29,215 nucleotides of DNA, taken from a virus. Of this stretch, positions 1-8,800 are shown piece after piece (position 1 is the first letter of the stretch; each line of letters begins with the position of its first letter). The notes under the pieces are model-generated. The model was given only the letters and a program-made list of their open reading frames with translations, did no database searches and was not told where the DNA came from. The position numbers were made by a program, and so were the translations under genes. The stretch is taken from IMG/VR virus record IMGVR_UViG_3300043449_001694, positions 1 to 29,215 of that record; one strand, 5' to 3'.

Positions 1-482
1 TTGAATTTGTCACTTAGTACTGTGGCGTCTATGGCTTCTCTGTCTGTGGCCAATGTGTAGTCCGTGACTTGGCCCAGCACGCTGTAGGTCACATCGCGTA
101 CAAGGAATTGAATGGGTAGTGGACTGCCGACAAAGTCGACAAGAGGATACTCGTTTGCTCGGTTGTTGTTTATCGCATCTTCGAACTGGTTGTAGAAGCG
201 GAGACCGCCAACTGCATTCACATTGACGTAGGCACTGATGCTCGCCTCGATGACACCTGAACTCCAAACTGACGGGTCAAAGCACAGCAATCCTCGAGGG
301 TCACTAGTCAGGATATCGACACGGTCGCCCGTAAGTAGATTGTCACCTGAACTGTCGAAGCTGAATCGGTTCAAGCTCGTGTTGACGTCCTCGGGAGCGA
401 TGCGGTCTGTCAGCTCGCCTACCTTTGCCGAGATAGCGCGGCGCAGGCGGACGTTACCTTTTGCCCCGAGGAAGAAAGTCAT
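1..482 (-). CDS. Tail or tail-tip protein, C-terminus cut by the window edge
   Basis: This open frame starts with ATG at 482 and stays open for 160 codons to the left edge, so only the N-terminal part is present. Its ATG overlaps the stop of the upstream gene in an ATGA junction, the coupling used throughout this operon. The protein begins MTFFLGAKGNVRLRRAISAK and includes the segment SSGDNLLTGDRVDILTSDP. It is mostly polar with many beta-prone stretches and no membrane segment or coiled coil. I do not recognise a named family. Its place directly after the J-like protein and a tube-like protein makes a structural tail-tip role likely. That role is inferred from context only; the reading frame itself is secure, because competing frames translate into Arg/Cys/Ser-rich noise. 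Confidence 0.82.
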   Translation of the reverse strand, partial: MTFFLGAKGNVRLRRAISAKVGELTDRIAPEDVNTSLNRFSFDSSGDNLLTGDRVDILTSDPRGLLCFDPSVWSSGVIEASISAYVNVNAVGGLRFYNQFEDAINNNRANEYPLVDFVGSPLPIQFLVRDVTYSVLGQVTDYTLATDREAIDATVLSDKF

Positions 483-928
483 GAGATCACACCATCCGCA
501 ATGAAATCTCCATCGACTGTGAATTGGATCGGTACAGAGACCAACTCACCGGTGCTGACCCCAATCTGAGCTGACGTGATGTACGCAAAGAATTCGACGT
601 CATCGTTGGCTGCCGACCCGATCCGGAGCTTGAGCTTCACGCGATCCGCTTCGGTGACCGCTCCCACTTTCTGAATCTTGCCCAGGAGCGCTGTGAATTC
701 CGATAGGTTCGTCGCCTCACCAGCTTCCAGTCGGTAGTAGAGGAGTGTCGCGCTTCCGCTAGCGGCCTTGATACCGGGTGTGTAGGTGCTAGCTGTGCTG
801 TCTACCGTGGTCGTTGACAGTAGTTCGACACTCGTGTCCAGTGACCAGTCCCGGATTTTAGCTACCGGCTTATAGGCCGTTCCGTCGTAGTACTCGAGTT
901 TTCCTGTCCGGCCCGTGTAAAAGCCCAT
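479..928 (-). CDS. Tail-tube-like structural protein (149 aa)
   Basis: A 149-residue protein starting MGFYTGRTGKLEYYDGTAYK. The alternation of short hydrophobic and polar stretches, the segment AKIRDWSLDTSVEL near residue 24, the Thr/Ser-rich stretch after it, the segment SATLLYYR near residue 60 and the C-terminal VPIQFTVDGDF resemble phage tail tube and tube-like proteins, which form a beta-barrel. This fold call is pattern recognition, not a motif match. It is unusual to find such a protein downstream of the J-like tail-tip gene, because the main tube protein lies at 12993-14009. It may form a ring in the tip or a side structure. A short inverted repeat (940-958) lies across the stop codon of the preceding gene, 11 bases before this ATG. 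There is no clear Shine-Dalgarno site. Confidence 0.85.
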   Translation of the reverse strand: MGFYTGRTGKLEYYDGTAYKPVAKIRDWSLDTSVELLSTTTVDSTASTYTPGIKAASGSATLLYYRLEAGEATNLSEFTALLGKIQKVGAVTEADRVKLKLRIGSAANDDVEFFAYITSAQIGVSTGELVSVPIQFTVDGDFIADGVIS

Positions 929-953
929 GGTGCGGGACTGCTAATACGTCAGA

Positions 954-3900
954 TTAGCGAACAGTAAACTGAGCATCATTGAAATCGGCTATTAAACTAA
1001 GAGTGGTCGAGCCTGATTCCTCGCATGGATGCTCGATGGCTTTAACACTAACTTCTCCTTCCTCGTCCATTTGAACCTCTGTGATCCGGAAGACGCGCTT
1101 ACGTGTGACGGTCGTCCCTAGCACAAATAGGTGACCGGCGTAGCCCGCGAGTGCGCTCGCTGTTCCACTGCTTACTGTCACCCCGCTGACAGTGGTTACA
1201 CCTGTCCCTGACTGGTAAACCAATGCCGTGAAGCCATTTCCGTTAAGAGTCCCGCTACTCAGTGGTGTGTTGAGGACTCCGCCGGCTTCCACGACCCCTG
1301 TCATGACATTGTCCCACTGGTTTTCCCCGAGTGCGACATAGATGTAGGCCCCCGGGCTCAGTGGGCTGTTAGTCGGGAACGTTGAGAACTCGATGGCGCG
1401 ACGGATGTGGCGGCGCTGGTTGCAGAGCAACTTGCCGTATTTGATCGCTTGGTCACGGCGGGTGACAAATTGAGAGAGATCGAAGGTCTGACGTACAGCG
1501 TTCGCCTCTGTGACGCCGGTCCGGCTGATCTCGACGCTGCTGTTACGGGGGAATACTCCGTCGACCTCGGTGTCGCGGTAGATGACCGAAGCGATCACAT
1601 CCTGGACTGAGCTGCCGTAGTCGATGAACTCTTCTTTGTAGGAGTCCTCAAGGATGTTGCCCTGGTTGAACAGTGCGGTGATGGTGATGGAGCGGGTGAT
1701 GTTGCCAGCGTTGTCGCAGGGCACTGCAGGGACGAGCGTCTCCTTGCCACCGATACGACCGAGTTCGAGCAGACTGAGGGGTGCCACTTCGGCCCAGAAC
1801 TGACGCCACGGCGTCTGGTCTGCGATCACCCCGTCCATAAACAGGGTGTTGCGTTGACAGAAGCGCTTGGCGAGAGCAAGGGCCTGGAGGTCGATTCCAT
1901 CGACCTTGGCGAAGCGACCGATGCCGTTCTGGCCGTCAAGAATGGTGTCGAGGAAGATGTCGGGGGCGTAGCTGCTCGAGCCATCGGGCTCGGTGGGATA
2001 GGTGCCGTCATCGCGCAGCCGGCGCAGCATCTTGCCCTTCTGCACGAAGACCGAGATCGAACGCAGGTCTTGGATGCCTTGGCCGCTGTAGGCGTTGAAG
2101 CCGAGGAGGGTCAGACCGTTGTAGAGGTTGGGGTAGTTGGCGAAGGCTTCGGTGCGCTGCTCGGTGACGGCCGTGATCGCCAGTTCTGGTCCTTGGTCGA
2201 AGCTGAAGCTGAGCTGTGTGTCTGAGAACATGGAGAACAGTCCCCATTCGTCAATCTCGGAAGGATTAACGTTCACTGGCGGCAGCTTTCCCTTGCGGCT
2301 GCGAACAGTCCCTAGGAAGGTGAACTGACCACCAAGCGGACCGGTGACCGACCGCACGTCACCACTATTTTCGATATAGGCAAAGTCGGCATTGCCGTGA
2401 TAAGACATTTCGGCGCCAGTGTCGGCGATGGGCTCGAAGCGGAACTGCCACTTACCGAGGTTGTCGTCGGCGATGAACTTCAGAGAGACGAAGTTATCTA
2501 CGTCCGCGCCGCGGCGGATGGTAAAGATGTAGGGCACACGCTGCCAAGCTGCGTCGGTCGTAGCCGTGCGGCGATACCAGACCCAGAAGAACATCGACCG
2601 CAGCTTTATGCCGTTGTCGCTGATCTTATAGTTGGACATACTCACTTCGCCGTACTTCTTGGCGCGGCCTTGTACACGCTTGAACACGCGGGCCTTCAGA
2701 GCAAAATCCACAACCCGGCATTCTGTGATGGTCTCGTACTTAGCCTCCTCGGACTTCACAAGGCATTTTACATTAAACCAGTCGTTCCACTTCTCTGGGT
2801 TTTTGAGATAGTCTTTGAGGTTATTGATTCGATTCTGTGCATTGCTGATTTGCGAGCGAAGGTTGTTGTCACGGTCCGCCATGGCCGGAAGATTAAGGTT
2901 GTTCGCATCGGCTGTCAGCTGCGCAATCTCGTCGTTTAGATCGCGCTCGCGGCGGTTGAGATAGCGCTTTTCCTGCTTGAGGGTCTTGCCGCGTCCTGGG
3001 ATAACGCCATCGGCAAAGCCGTACTGGCGGAACGCAGAATCCAGCTTGGCCTGCGCCTTCTTGATGTTCTTGTTGACTTCCGCTAGCTCAGAGCGCCATG
3101 CCTTGATCTGGTTTCTGTTGCGGTTATTGCTGGCTTTGTCCAGCTCATCCTCAATTGCATCGCGAAGCACCTTGCGGCGATCCCGGTGACCGTCTACGCG
3201 ATTTGCGTAGTCGACCACCACTGGATCGTAAAGCTCAGCGTTGTTTAGTAGGTTGTCGATCTCGGCTGAAGACCACTTGCGATCTGTCAGGTCGTCGATC
3301 AGGTCCTTTAGATCTGCGATCTCCTGTAGTTTCCGCTGCGCCTTGTCTCCTATGCCGTCCTTCAGGATTGGCTCGTTTTTCAGCAGCTGCTCGTTAAGAG
3401 CTGCAATCTGCTTCTCCAGCAAAACGATCTCGTCGTTTGCCTCGTCCTCGTTTTGCTTGAAGTTGGTGGTGCCGTAGTCCTCGGTGGGGCAGATGCCACT
3501 TTCAATGCATTCGAGCTTGACGCGCATCGAACCATCGTCTAGCTCGACGTTTCTGATTGGCTGTGCGACCTTAAACAGTGCGCTACCGAGCTTGTAGGTG
3601 CTGGCTGCGTCGATGTAGCTTGAAAGCGAGCGGCGAAGTTCGGCGGCGGCTTCCTCGACATCATCATCACGCCTGGGAACAATGCGCTTGAACACCAGCG
3701 TGAACACCGTGCCCACCGGGACAACGGTGCGGGTGTCATCGAGCACGTCGCGCGGCCAGTAGCGGCCGAAGTCCTCTAGGTCAACGCCAAGCTCGGCCCT
3801 GATGCGCTTGCCGTCTTCGTCGCGGTCGTAGTAGTTGACGTTGATCGGGATGGGGGCGTAGACGCCGCAGCGGGTCATCGTGCTGGGGGAGAACGCTTGG

Positions 3901-4577
3901 CTAAAGCCCTCGGTGTAGCTGTCGCCTACAAGATTGGCTCGGTAGGCATAGTCGCCCGGCGCCTGGCCGTCGCGGGTGGGATCGGTGGTGCTGCCGGTTG
4001 GGCGGAAGATGTCGGCGTACTGCAGTGGGCGGTTGTGGCCGAAATAAGTCCAGTTCTTCGTTGCAGCGAACTGGCGGATCGGGGTTTGTCCAAATGCGAT
4101 GCGGGCTGTGGCGATCTGCTGGATTCGCGAGGCGCCGATTGCCAGCAGCATTTGCATGAACTGGCTTGAGCCCTCGCTGTGGACTGAACTCCACAGCAGC
4201 GAGGTGGCCATGCGCACGCCGCCGGTGGTGTTGTCGTCCACGTTGCAGTAGACGAGGTTGACCGTGTCGCCGTACTTCGCCAGCTCCTGCTGGCTGTTGA
4301 AGCCGAAGCGCGGGGCAAAAACCTGTTCGCGGCGTGTTCTTTGATTTTTCTGCTCAGCTTGTTCGGGTCTGCTAAGAACTGCGGCAGCCACTTGAAACAG
4401 TGTCCCCACAATGGTGAGGACTAGCGCGATGGTACCGACCTCGGCACGCACTTCCTGCAACTTCTCGGCTGGAGCGATGCTGCAGTCGTGCTGCACGGCC
4501 AGGAAGGCGAGGTAGTCCTCCTTTGAGATCCCCAGGGTCTGGATCAGCTGATGCTCGTATGGCAGCAGGCGGCGCAT
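954..4577 (-). CDS. J-like central tail tip / host-specificity protein
   Basis: A 1207-residue protein in the position of lambda gpJ, after tape measure and M/L/K-position genes. Residues about 48-68 form a hydrophobic segment (AEVGTIALVLTIVG...), as in the early part of TipJ/J-like proteins. The region from about 80 to 370 is compatible with the baseplate-hub-like fold of such proteins. From about 375 to 590 there is a highly charged, Leu/Ile-spaced coiled-coil insertion. The C-terminus contains FRITEVQMDEEGEVSVKAIEH, typical of hub proteins ending in a beta domain. Known J-like proteins close the tail end and contact the host receptor; that role is inferred here. The ATG overlaps the preceding stop (TAATG). 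It lacks an obvious receptor-binding fibre tail, so a separate fibre may lie beyond the left edge. Confidence 0.88.
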   Translation of the reverse strand: MRRLLPYEHQLIQTLGISKEDYLAFLAVQHDCSIAPAEKLQEVRAEVGTIALVLTIVGTLFQVAAAVLSRPEQAEQKNQRTRREQVFAPRFGFNSQQELAKYGDTVNLVYCNVDDNTTGGVRMATSLLWSSVHSEGSSQFMQMLLAIGASRIQQIATARIAFGQTPIRQFAATKNWTYFGHNRPLQYADIFRPTGSTTDPTRDGQAPGDYAYRANLVGDSYTEGFSQAFSPSTMTRCGVYAPIPINVNYYDRDEDGKRIRAELGVDLEDFGRYWPRDVLDDTRTVVPVGTVFTLVFKRIVPRRDDDVEEAAAELRRSLSSYIDAASTYKLGSALFKVAQPIRNVELDDGSMRVKLECIESGICPTEDYGTTNFKQNEDEANDEIVLLEKQIAALNEQLLKNEPILKDGIGDKAQRKLQEIADLKDLIDDLTDRKWSSAEIDNLLNNAELYDPVVVDYANRVDGHRDRRKVLRDAIEDELDKASNNRNRNQIKAWRSELAEVNKNIKKAQAKLDSAFRQYGFADGVIPGRGKTLKQEKRYLNRRERDLNDEIAQLTADANNLNLPAMADRDNNLRSQISNAQNRINNLKDYLKNPEKWNDWFNVKCLVKSEEAKYETITECRVVDFALKARVFKRVQGRAKKYGEVSMSNYKISDNGIKLRSMFFWVWYRRTATTDAAWQRVPYIFTIRRGADVDNFVSLKFIADDNLGKWQFRFEPIADTGAEMSYHGNADFAYIENSGDVRSVTGPLGGQFTFLGTVRSRKGKLPPVNVNPSEIDEWGLFSMFSDTQLSFSFDQGPELAITAVTEQRTEAFANYPNLYNGLTLLGFNAYSGQGIQDLRSISVFVQKGKMLRRLRDDGTYPTEPDGSSSYAPDIFLDTILDGQNGIGRFAKVDGIDLQALALAKRFCQRNTLFMDGVIADQTPWRQFWAEVAPLSLLELGRIGGKETLVPAVPCDNAGNITRSITITALFNQGNILEDSYKEEFIDYGSSVQDVIASVIYRDTEVDGVFPRNSSVEISRTGVTEANAVRQTFDLSQFVTRRDQAIKYGKLLCNQRRHIRRAIEFSTFPTNSPLSPGAYIYVALGENQWDNVMTGVVEAGGVLNTPLSSGTLNGNGFTALVYQSGTGVTTVSGVTVSSGTASALAGYAGHLFVLGTTVTRKRVFRITEVQMDEEGEVSVKAIEHPCEESGSTTLSLIADFNDAQFTVR

Positions 4578-4954
4578 TAGCTGTCCATCCAGAAGTAGCG
4601 GGCTATCCCAGCAGGGATAGGGGCTTGAATCACATTCTGACGAGGTCCGATACAGAGGACTCGGTCTTCGACACAGGTACCTAGGGCCATACCGCCGGGG
4701 CTAGGCAGGAGAGCCACGGCCCCGTGACGAGGACTTCTTAGTTGATTTCCGTACTCGTGTAGCCAGCGGAGCAGGTTGCGACGAGGGAACGTGGTTTCGT
4801 CCCAGTGGTCGTAGACCCAGGCGAAGGTTTCTGAGAAGTCGTGGAGGTTTAAGCGGCGTCGTGCCTCACAGCACAGCTGAAAGCAATCAGTCAGCCCGCT
4901 TCCGTCCCCAGGACGATGCCCCCATCCATAGTGGAGGAACACAAGGTCGTTCAT
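4577..4954 (-). CDS. NlpC/P60-like tail tip protein, probably degenerate (lambda K position)
   Basis: A 125-residue protein in the position of lambda gpK, just before the J-like gene. The N-terminal stretch GSGLTDCFQLCCEARRRLNL matches the nucleophile segment of NlpC/P60-fold tail proteins, with Cys24 as candidate nucleophile, and HGAVALL near residues 77-83 matches the following strand. In active enzymes the next strand carries a catalytic His (pattern HVGI); here the corresponding place, near residues 91-95, reads LGTCV with no His. The protein may therefore be an inactive structural member, or use another residue. Active members trim peptidoglycan during entry. Start ATG at 4954 overlaps the previous stop, and its own stop overlaps the J-like start, so translation is probably coupled. 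Confidence 0.8.
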   Translation of the reverse strand: MNDLVFLHYGWGHRPGDGSGLTDCFQLCCEARRRLNLHDFSETFAWVYDHWDETTFPRRNLLRWLHEYGNQLRSPRHGAVALLPSPGGMALGTCVEDRVLCIGPRQNVIQAPIPAGIARYFWMDS

Positions 4955-5415
4955 CGCAGGAACAGCTCGCTGTTCAAAGGCAGCGGCCCCACGAGATCTC
5001 GGGTAAAGGTGCGTCCGGGGAAGGAGGAGCCCACACTGTCCACAGCTGAGCGGAAGCGCAGCTCGATGGTGGTTTCGCTGAAGCTGGCCCCTAGACCGAT
5101 GTAGTAGTCCGTCACAGAGCTACTGATCACCCCGCCCGCGGTTAACCAGGCTGTTGTGAGGCTGAGCTCACTCAGGCGATTTCCGTTACCGGCCTCTACG
5201 AGTACGAGGGCGTACTCGACATGGGGAAAGAGTATCTGAAGCTGCTGGTTGTCGCCGTTCAGCGTGGCTAGGGCGCCCTCGGCACGAAATGGTGCAAAGG
5301 GGTAGCTCTCGCTTAAAAAGGAGGAGCTTTGACCAACGAAGTAGTTCTGGTATCGGTGTGTCCGGCCATCGCTGGTTTCCAGCTTGAAGAATTGACAGAT
5401 CCTGATGTTGTCCAT
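4951..5415 (-). CDS. Minor tail protein (lambda L-like position)
   Basis: A 154-residue protein beginning MDNIRICQFFKLETSDGRTH, located between the M-position and K-position genes of the tail tip module. It is beta-rich with no membrane segment. The central part (FAPFRAEGALATLNGDNQQ, then LQILFPHVEYALVLVEAG) resembles minor tail proteins that form the ring between tube and tip in lambda-like phages. I cannot name a family from sequence alone. The start codon overlaps the preceding stop as TGATG, and the final codons overlap the next gene by four bases. The tip-ring role is inferred from gene order. Confidence 0.82.
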   Translation of the reverse strand: MDNIRICQFFKLETSDGRTHRYQNYFVGQSSSFLSESYPFAPFRAEGALATLNGDNQQLQILFPHVEYALVLVEAGNGNRLSELSLTTAWLTAGGVISSSVTDYYIGLGASFSETTIELRFRSAVDSVGSSFPGRTFTRDLVGPLPLNSELFLR

Positions 5416-5804
5416 CAGTAGTCGAGCTCACCAACCAGAGCGATGCTCACGCGGCTCAAGCCGGTGTACACCGATTGGACATCAGGGGGGCCGGCGTACT
5501 CCCACCGAATACTGGTCGGTGACTGAATGTGGTTGATCAGCGTGTTGGTCATCCCAGCGAAGATACCCGTAGGCAAGGTAAATCGCTCAAAGCCTCCACT
5601 CGTGCTGGTGTAATGGCTGAGTAGCGCTGCTGTGACCGAGTCCGAAACATTGCTGTACTCCAATCGCAGCTCGTAACCAGTGGCCCGATTGCCAAAGCTG
5701 CGTTTGACCGTGGCGCCCGACAGCGAGCGGTAAACCTTGGTGGGAAAAGTCCCGAGCTTGAAGGACCGACCAGAGGGTTTGATTTCGGGATACTGGTCTG
5801 CCAT
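5415..5804 (-). CDS. Minor tail protein (lambda M-like position)
   Basis: A 129-residue protein directly after the tape measure gene, where lambda-like phages encode gpM. It begins MADQYPEIKPSGRSFKLGTF. It carries the features of the M-type minor tail family: an early segment describing a repeated beta fold (SGATVKRSFGNRATGYELRLEYSNV in two pieces), then a region ending in W..AGPPDVQSVYTGLSRVS, which is similar in layout to the C-terminal strand of such proteins. In known phages this protein binds the tape measure tip and starts tube assembly. Stop codon overlaps the next ATG. Family assignment is by gene order and general pattern. Confidence 0.82.
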   Translation of the reverse strand: MADQYPEIKPSGRSFKLGTFPTKVYRSLSGATVKRSFGNRATGYELRLEYSNVSDSVTAALLSHYTSTSGGFERFTLPTGIFAGMTNTLINHIQSPTSIRWEYAGPPDVQSVYTGLSRVSIALVGELDY

Positions 5805-8800
5805 CAGCGGAGCCCCACACGACGCCTTGTGCCAGGAGATTGTTGAAGTCGATCTAGGGCAAGGGAGGAGCCACGACGTGCCCCTTCTTTAATGGCTTGG
5901 CGTCGTGTTACTGCCATGGCCTCTTCCAACTGGTCTCGGCTTACATAGTCTACTCCGCCGATATTGGTAGTTTGGAATGACATATTGAGGACGGGTGAAC
6001 CGCCGTTATTTGTAGGGGTATTGCCCATGGCTTCACGTAGTGACTGGTTTGACTGAATGTTGCCTGCCGCGCTCGGGATGAAGAGTTCTGGACCCCTTTC
6101 GCCAACCATGTAGGGGCGTGACGAGGAGATTGCACCACCGCCAGCCCGCCTCCCGAACAAGCCCATGCCACCAAACCCGCCGATGGCGCTACCAAGGCCG
6201 AGGAAGATGGAGCCGATTCCGGCCAATGTGTTGGACGTGCCACCCTTGCCTAGCTGTTGGATGCCTCCGGCGATTGACATGGCACCGGCGGCCACACCAG
6301 CCATACCACCGAGGAAGTTTTGGAAGCCCTTGTTGGCCTCCTGGGCTTTGAGTGGGGCTTGTGCAAGGTTCGTATTTATTTCGTTGAGGGACTCGGCAAA
6401 TTCCGTTCCGTTTTTGCTGAGTGGGGCCAGTTGACCGAGGGCAGTCACTGACTCAACCGGGAGTGCTGTGATGGCACCACCTGTCGTAGGCAGCCCAGGG
6501 AGAACCTGTCCGCTAGTCGCTAGGGCCGTAGCAACGCGCTCGAGGGCGCTGGTATTAAGGCCAAGAGCGGAGTTGTTTTCACGCTGGAGTGCCATGGTTG
6601 GATCTTCAGGCATGAGGAAGTTCTTGAACTGCTCTTGTAAAAGCTTCTCTATTGGTGCGAAGGCATAATCGACGGCCATGCCGAGGAACTTCTCGCCGAT
6701 GGCGCGGCCCATTTCTCCGACTGCCTTGGATAGGTTGTCACCCCGTAGAAGAGAGTTGACAAAACCTTTTGTACCTTCAGTCAGGCTCCGTGCTGCCTCG
6801 TTGATCAGAGCAATGCGCAGCTGGAACTGTTCGAGTTTTGAGGCCAGCTCACCGAGCTTGGTGGCGTTGGCTCGGGCTGCGTCGCTGTACAGCTTGAATG
6901 CAGCTAGTGCCTCCGGGTCTTTTAGTGCCTCCTTATTACGTAGCTTGAGCTGCTCTAGCTCCGCATCGAGAACAGCGAGACGCTGACGTACAGGGTCGCC
7001 TTGGGCATATAACTGTTTAATTTCTGCAAACATCGTGGCAGTTTCCTGCGCCATCGTGTCAGGCAGTGTTGTCATTGCCTGCTGCAGTTCCTTGACTAAG
7101 GTCAACGCAGACTGTTTTGTGTTAAGTGGTGCGTTGGTACGCTCACGGTCAGCAGCAGCGCCGGCCCCAGCCACGGTGTACTTCAAGGCTGATCCGAAGG
7201 CATCGCTGCTAAAAGTTCCATTGACGTCCTCGAGTGATGCTTGTCCTCGGAGATACCGTCGTGCAACTTCTTTCGACACGTTCACCATTTCGTCGGTGAC
7301 GTTAGTTCCACTCGCACGTTTTGCTTTCGCGACTTGATCAATTGCAGCCATGAGGCTCTGCTCAATCAAGCGGAGACGCGCGGTTAAGGGATCAATCGAT
7401 GTCGATCCAGCTTTTGCGGCTTCCGACAAATCCAGAATCGTTGTACGAAGTGCATCTATATTGTCCCGAATCATCTCAGGTGCAGGAGCATCTGTGTAGA
7501 GTCCAGGGTCGAGCAGTCGGTTCTTTACTTCGTTTGCAGCGAGTGTATTAGCTATGTTCAGGCTTTCATTAGCTTGACGGATTGATGCTTTCAGTACAGT
7601 GTCCAGAGCAGTCTGAAGCCGTCCTACAGTTGACTCAACTGTCGCGGCGTATTCAGTAAAGCCCTTTAGTTTGGGTGGGGTTGTTGGTGCTGTTTTGATG
7701 AAGCGACGTGAACCAAGCTCAGCCTCGGCGGTCCGCAGAGCGTAGGTGCCACCGGTGGACTGTCCGTAGAGAGCCTTAGTACGCGCATTAAGTGCCTGCT
7801 CAAATGCGCCGTTATCTGAGCTAAGTGCAGCACCAAACTGCTCAACCAGCTTGTCGATCACATCCTTCGGACTAGCACCAGGAGCTACACCTAGACTTGA
7901 TGCTGCTCCTGTTTTCAGCAGAGCTAGTGATTTTGTAGCGCTGACACCCCTCTGGGCGGCAGCATTCATGAATTGATCCCGCTCTTCCGGGGTCACAATG
8001 AAGCCCTCGGCCTGCAGTGCAGCAGTGCGCATGGCGTACTCGAGAACTGCTTTGGCACTGCGAATTCGCTCGCTGGCCTCGTAGTCAGCAACCTTCTTGT
8101 TGTACTCCCCGAGTTTGATCCGAAGTTTATAGGTCTGATCCTCGAGCTTTAGCTTGTAATCGCTAACTTCTTTCTCAATGGTTTCACGCTGGCGGGCGAT
8201 GTCAAACTGTCGTTTCTGTGCCTCGGTCTGGGCATTAAACAGAGACTTCTCGTAATCTCCGAGGATCTGCGCAACTTGCTGGCGGACACCGCTAAGACCT
8301 TGTTGTTCCTGCTTAAGCTTTTGGTCTAGCGCGTTTTGGTCGAGCTGCCTGCGTGCTTCGTAGATGCTTTGCTCAGTCCTGAGATATTCTTGTCGCAGGC
8401 TAAACTCTTTGTCTACGATCTCGCGGGTGAGCTGCTTGCGCTCTTCGGCGAGGCGCGTCTCAATGTCGCGACGCTCCTTTGCCAAGAGTTGAACATCTTC
8501 TTTTGCTTTATTTTCTTGCCTGTTTTTCTCGTCAATCTTGGAAAGCTTGTCGTATTCTCTTCGTATCTCAGCTATATTTGCCTTGATCTTCTCAGGATCA
8601 AGACTTTGTGAGAAGCTGAGCGCGAATGCCTTGAAGTTATTTGCTGCGTTCTCGAGTGGTCCGTTGCTCGACTTGCCAAGATCAGCTTCTAGGTCGCGTA
8701 GCTTCCTGTACTGCTCTGAGTACTCCTCTAGGGATTTCGTTAGCTTGTCAATCCGACTGCTAACAATGCTTTCTTCAAAGGCTTTGGCCGCTTTTGTCGC

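Noticed and set aside
10-267. Minus-strand frame of 85 codons at the left edge
   Set aside because: It is an out-of-frame, Arg/Cys/Ser/His-rich shadow of the edge gene 1-482, whose frame is open throughout and coupled to the upstream gene.
940-958. GCTAAT/ATTAGC inverted repeat as a terminator after the J-like gene
   Set aside because: The stem is 6 bp, AT-rich, has no T-run, overlaps the stop codon, and the next gene follows in the same direction.
1854-4411. Several frames of 60-180 codons on both strands within the J-like gene
   Set aside because: All are in the shadow of the 1207-residue protein, with no domain and no independent start signals.
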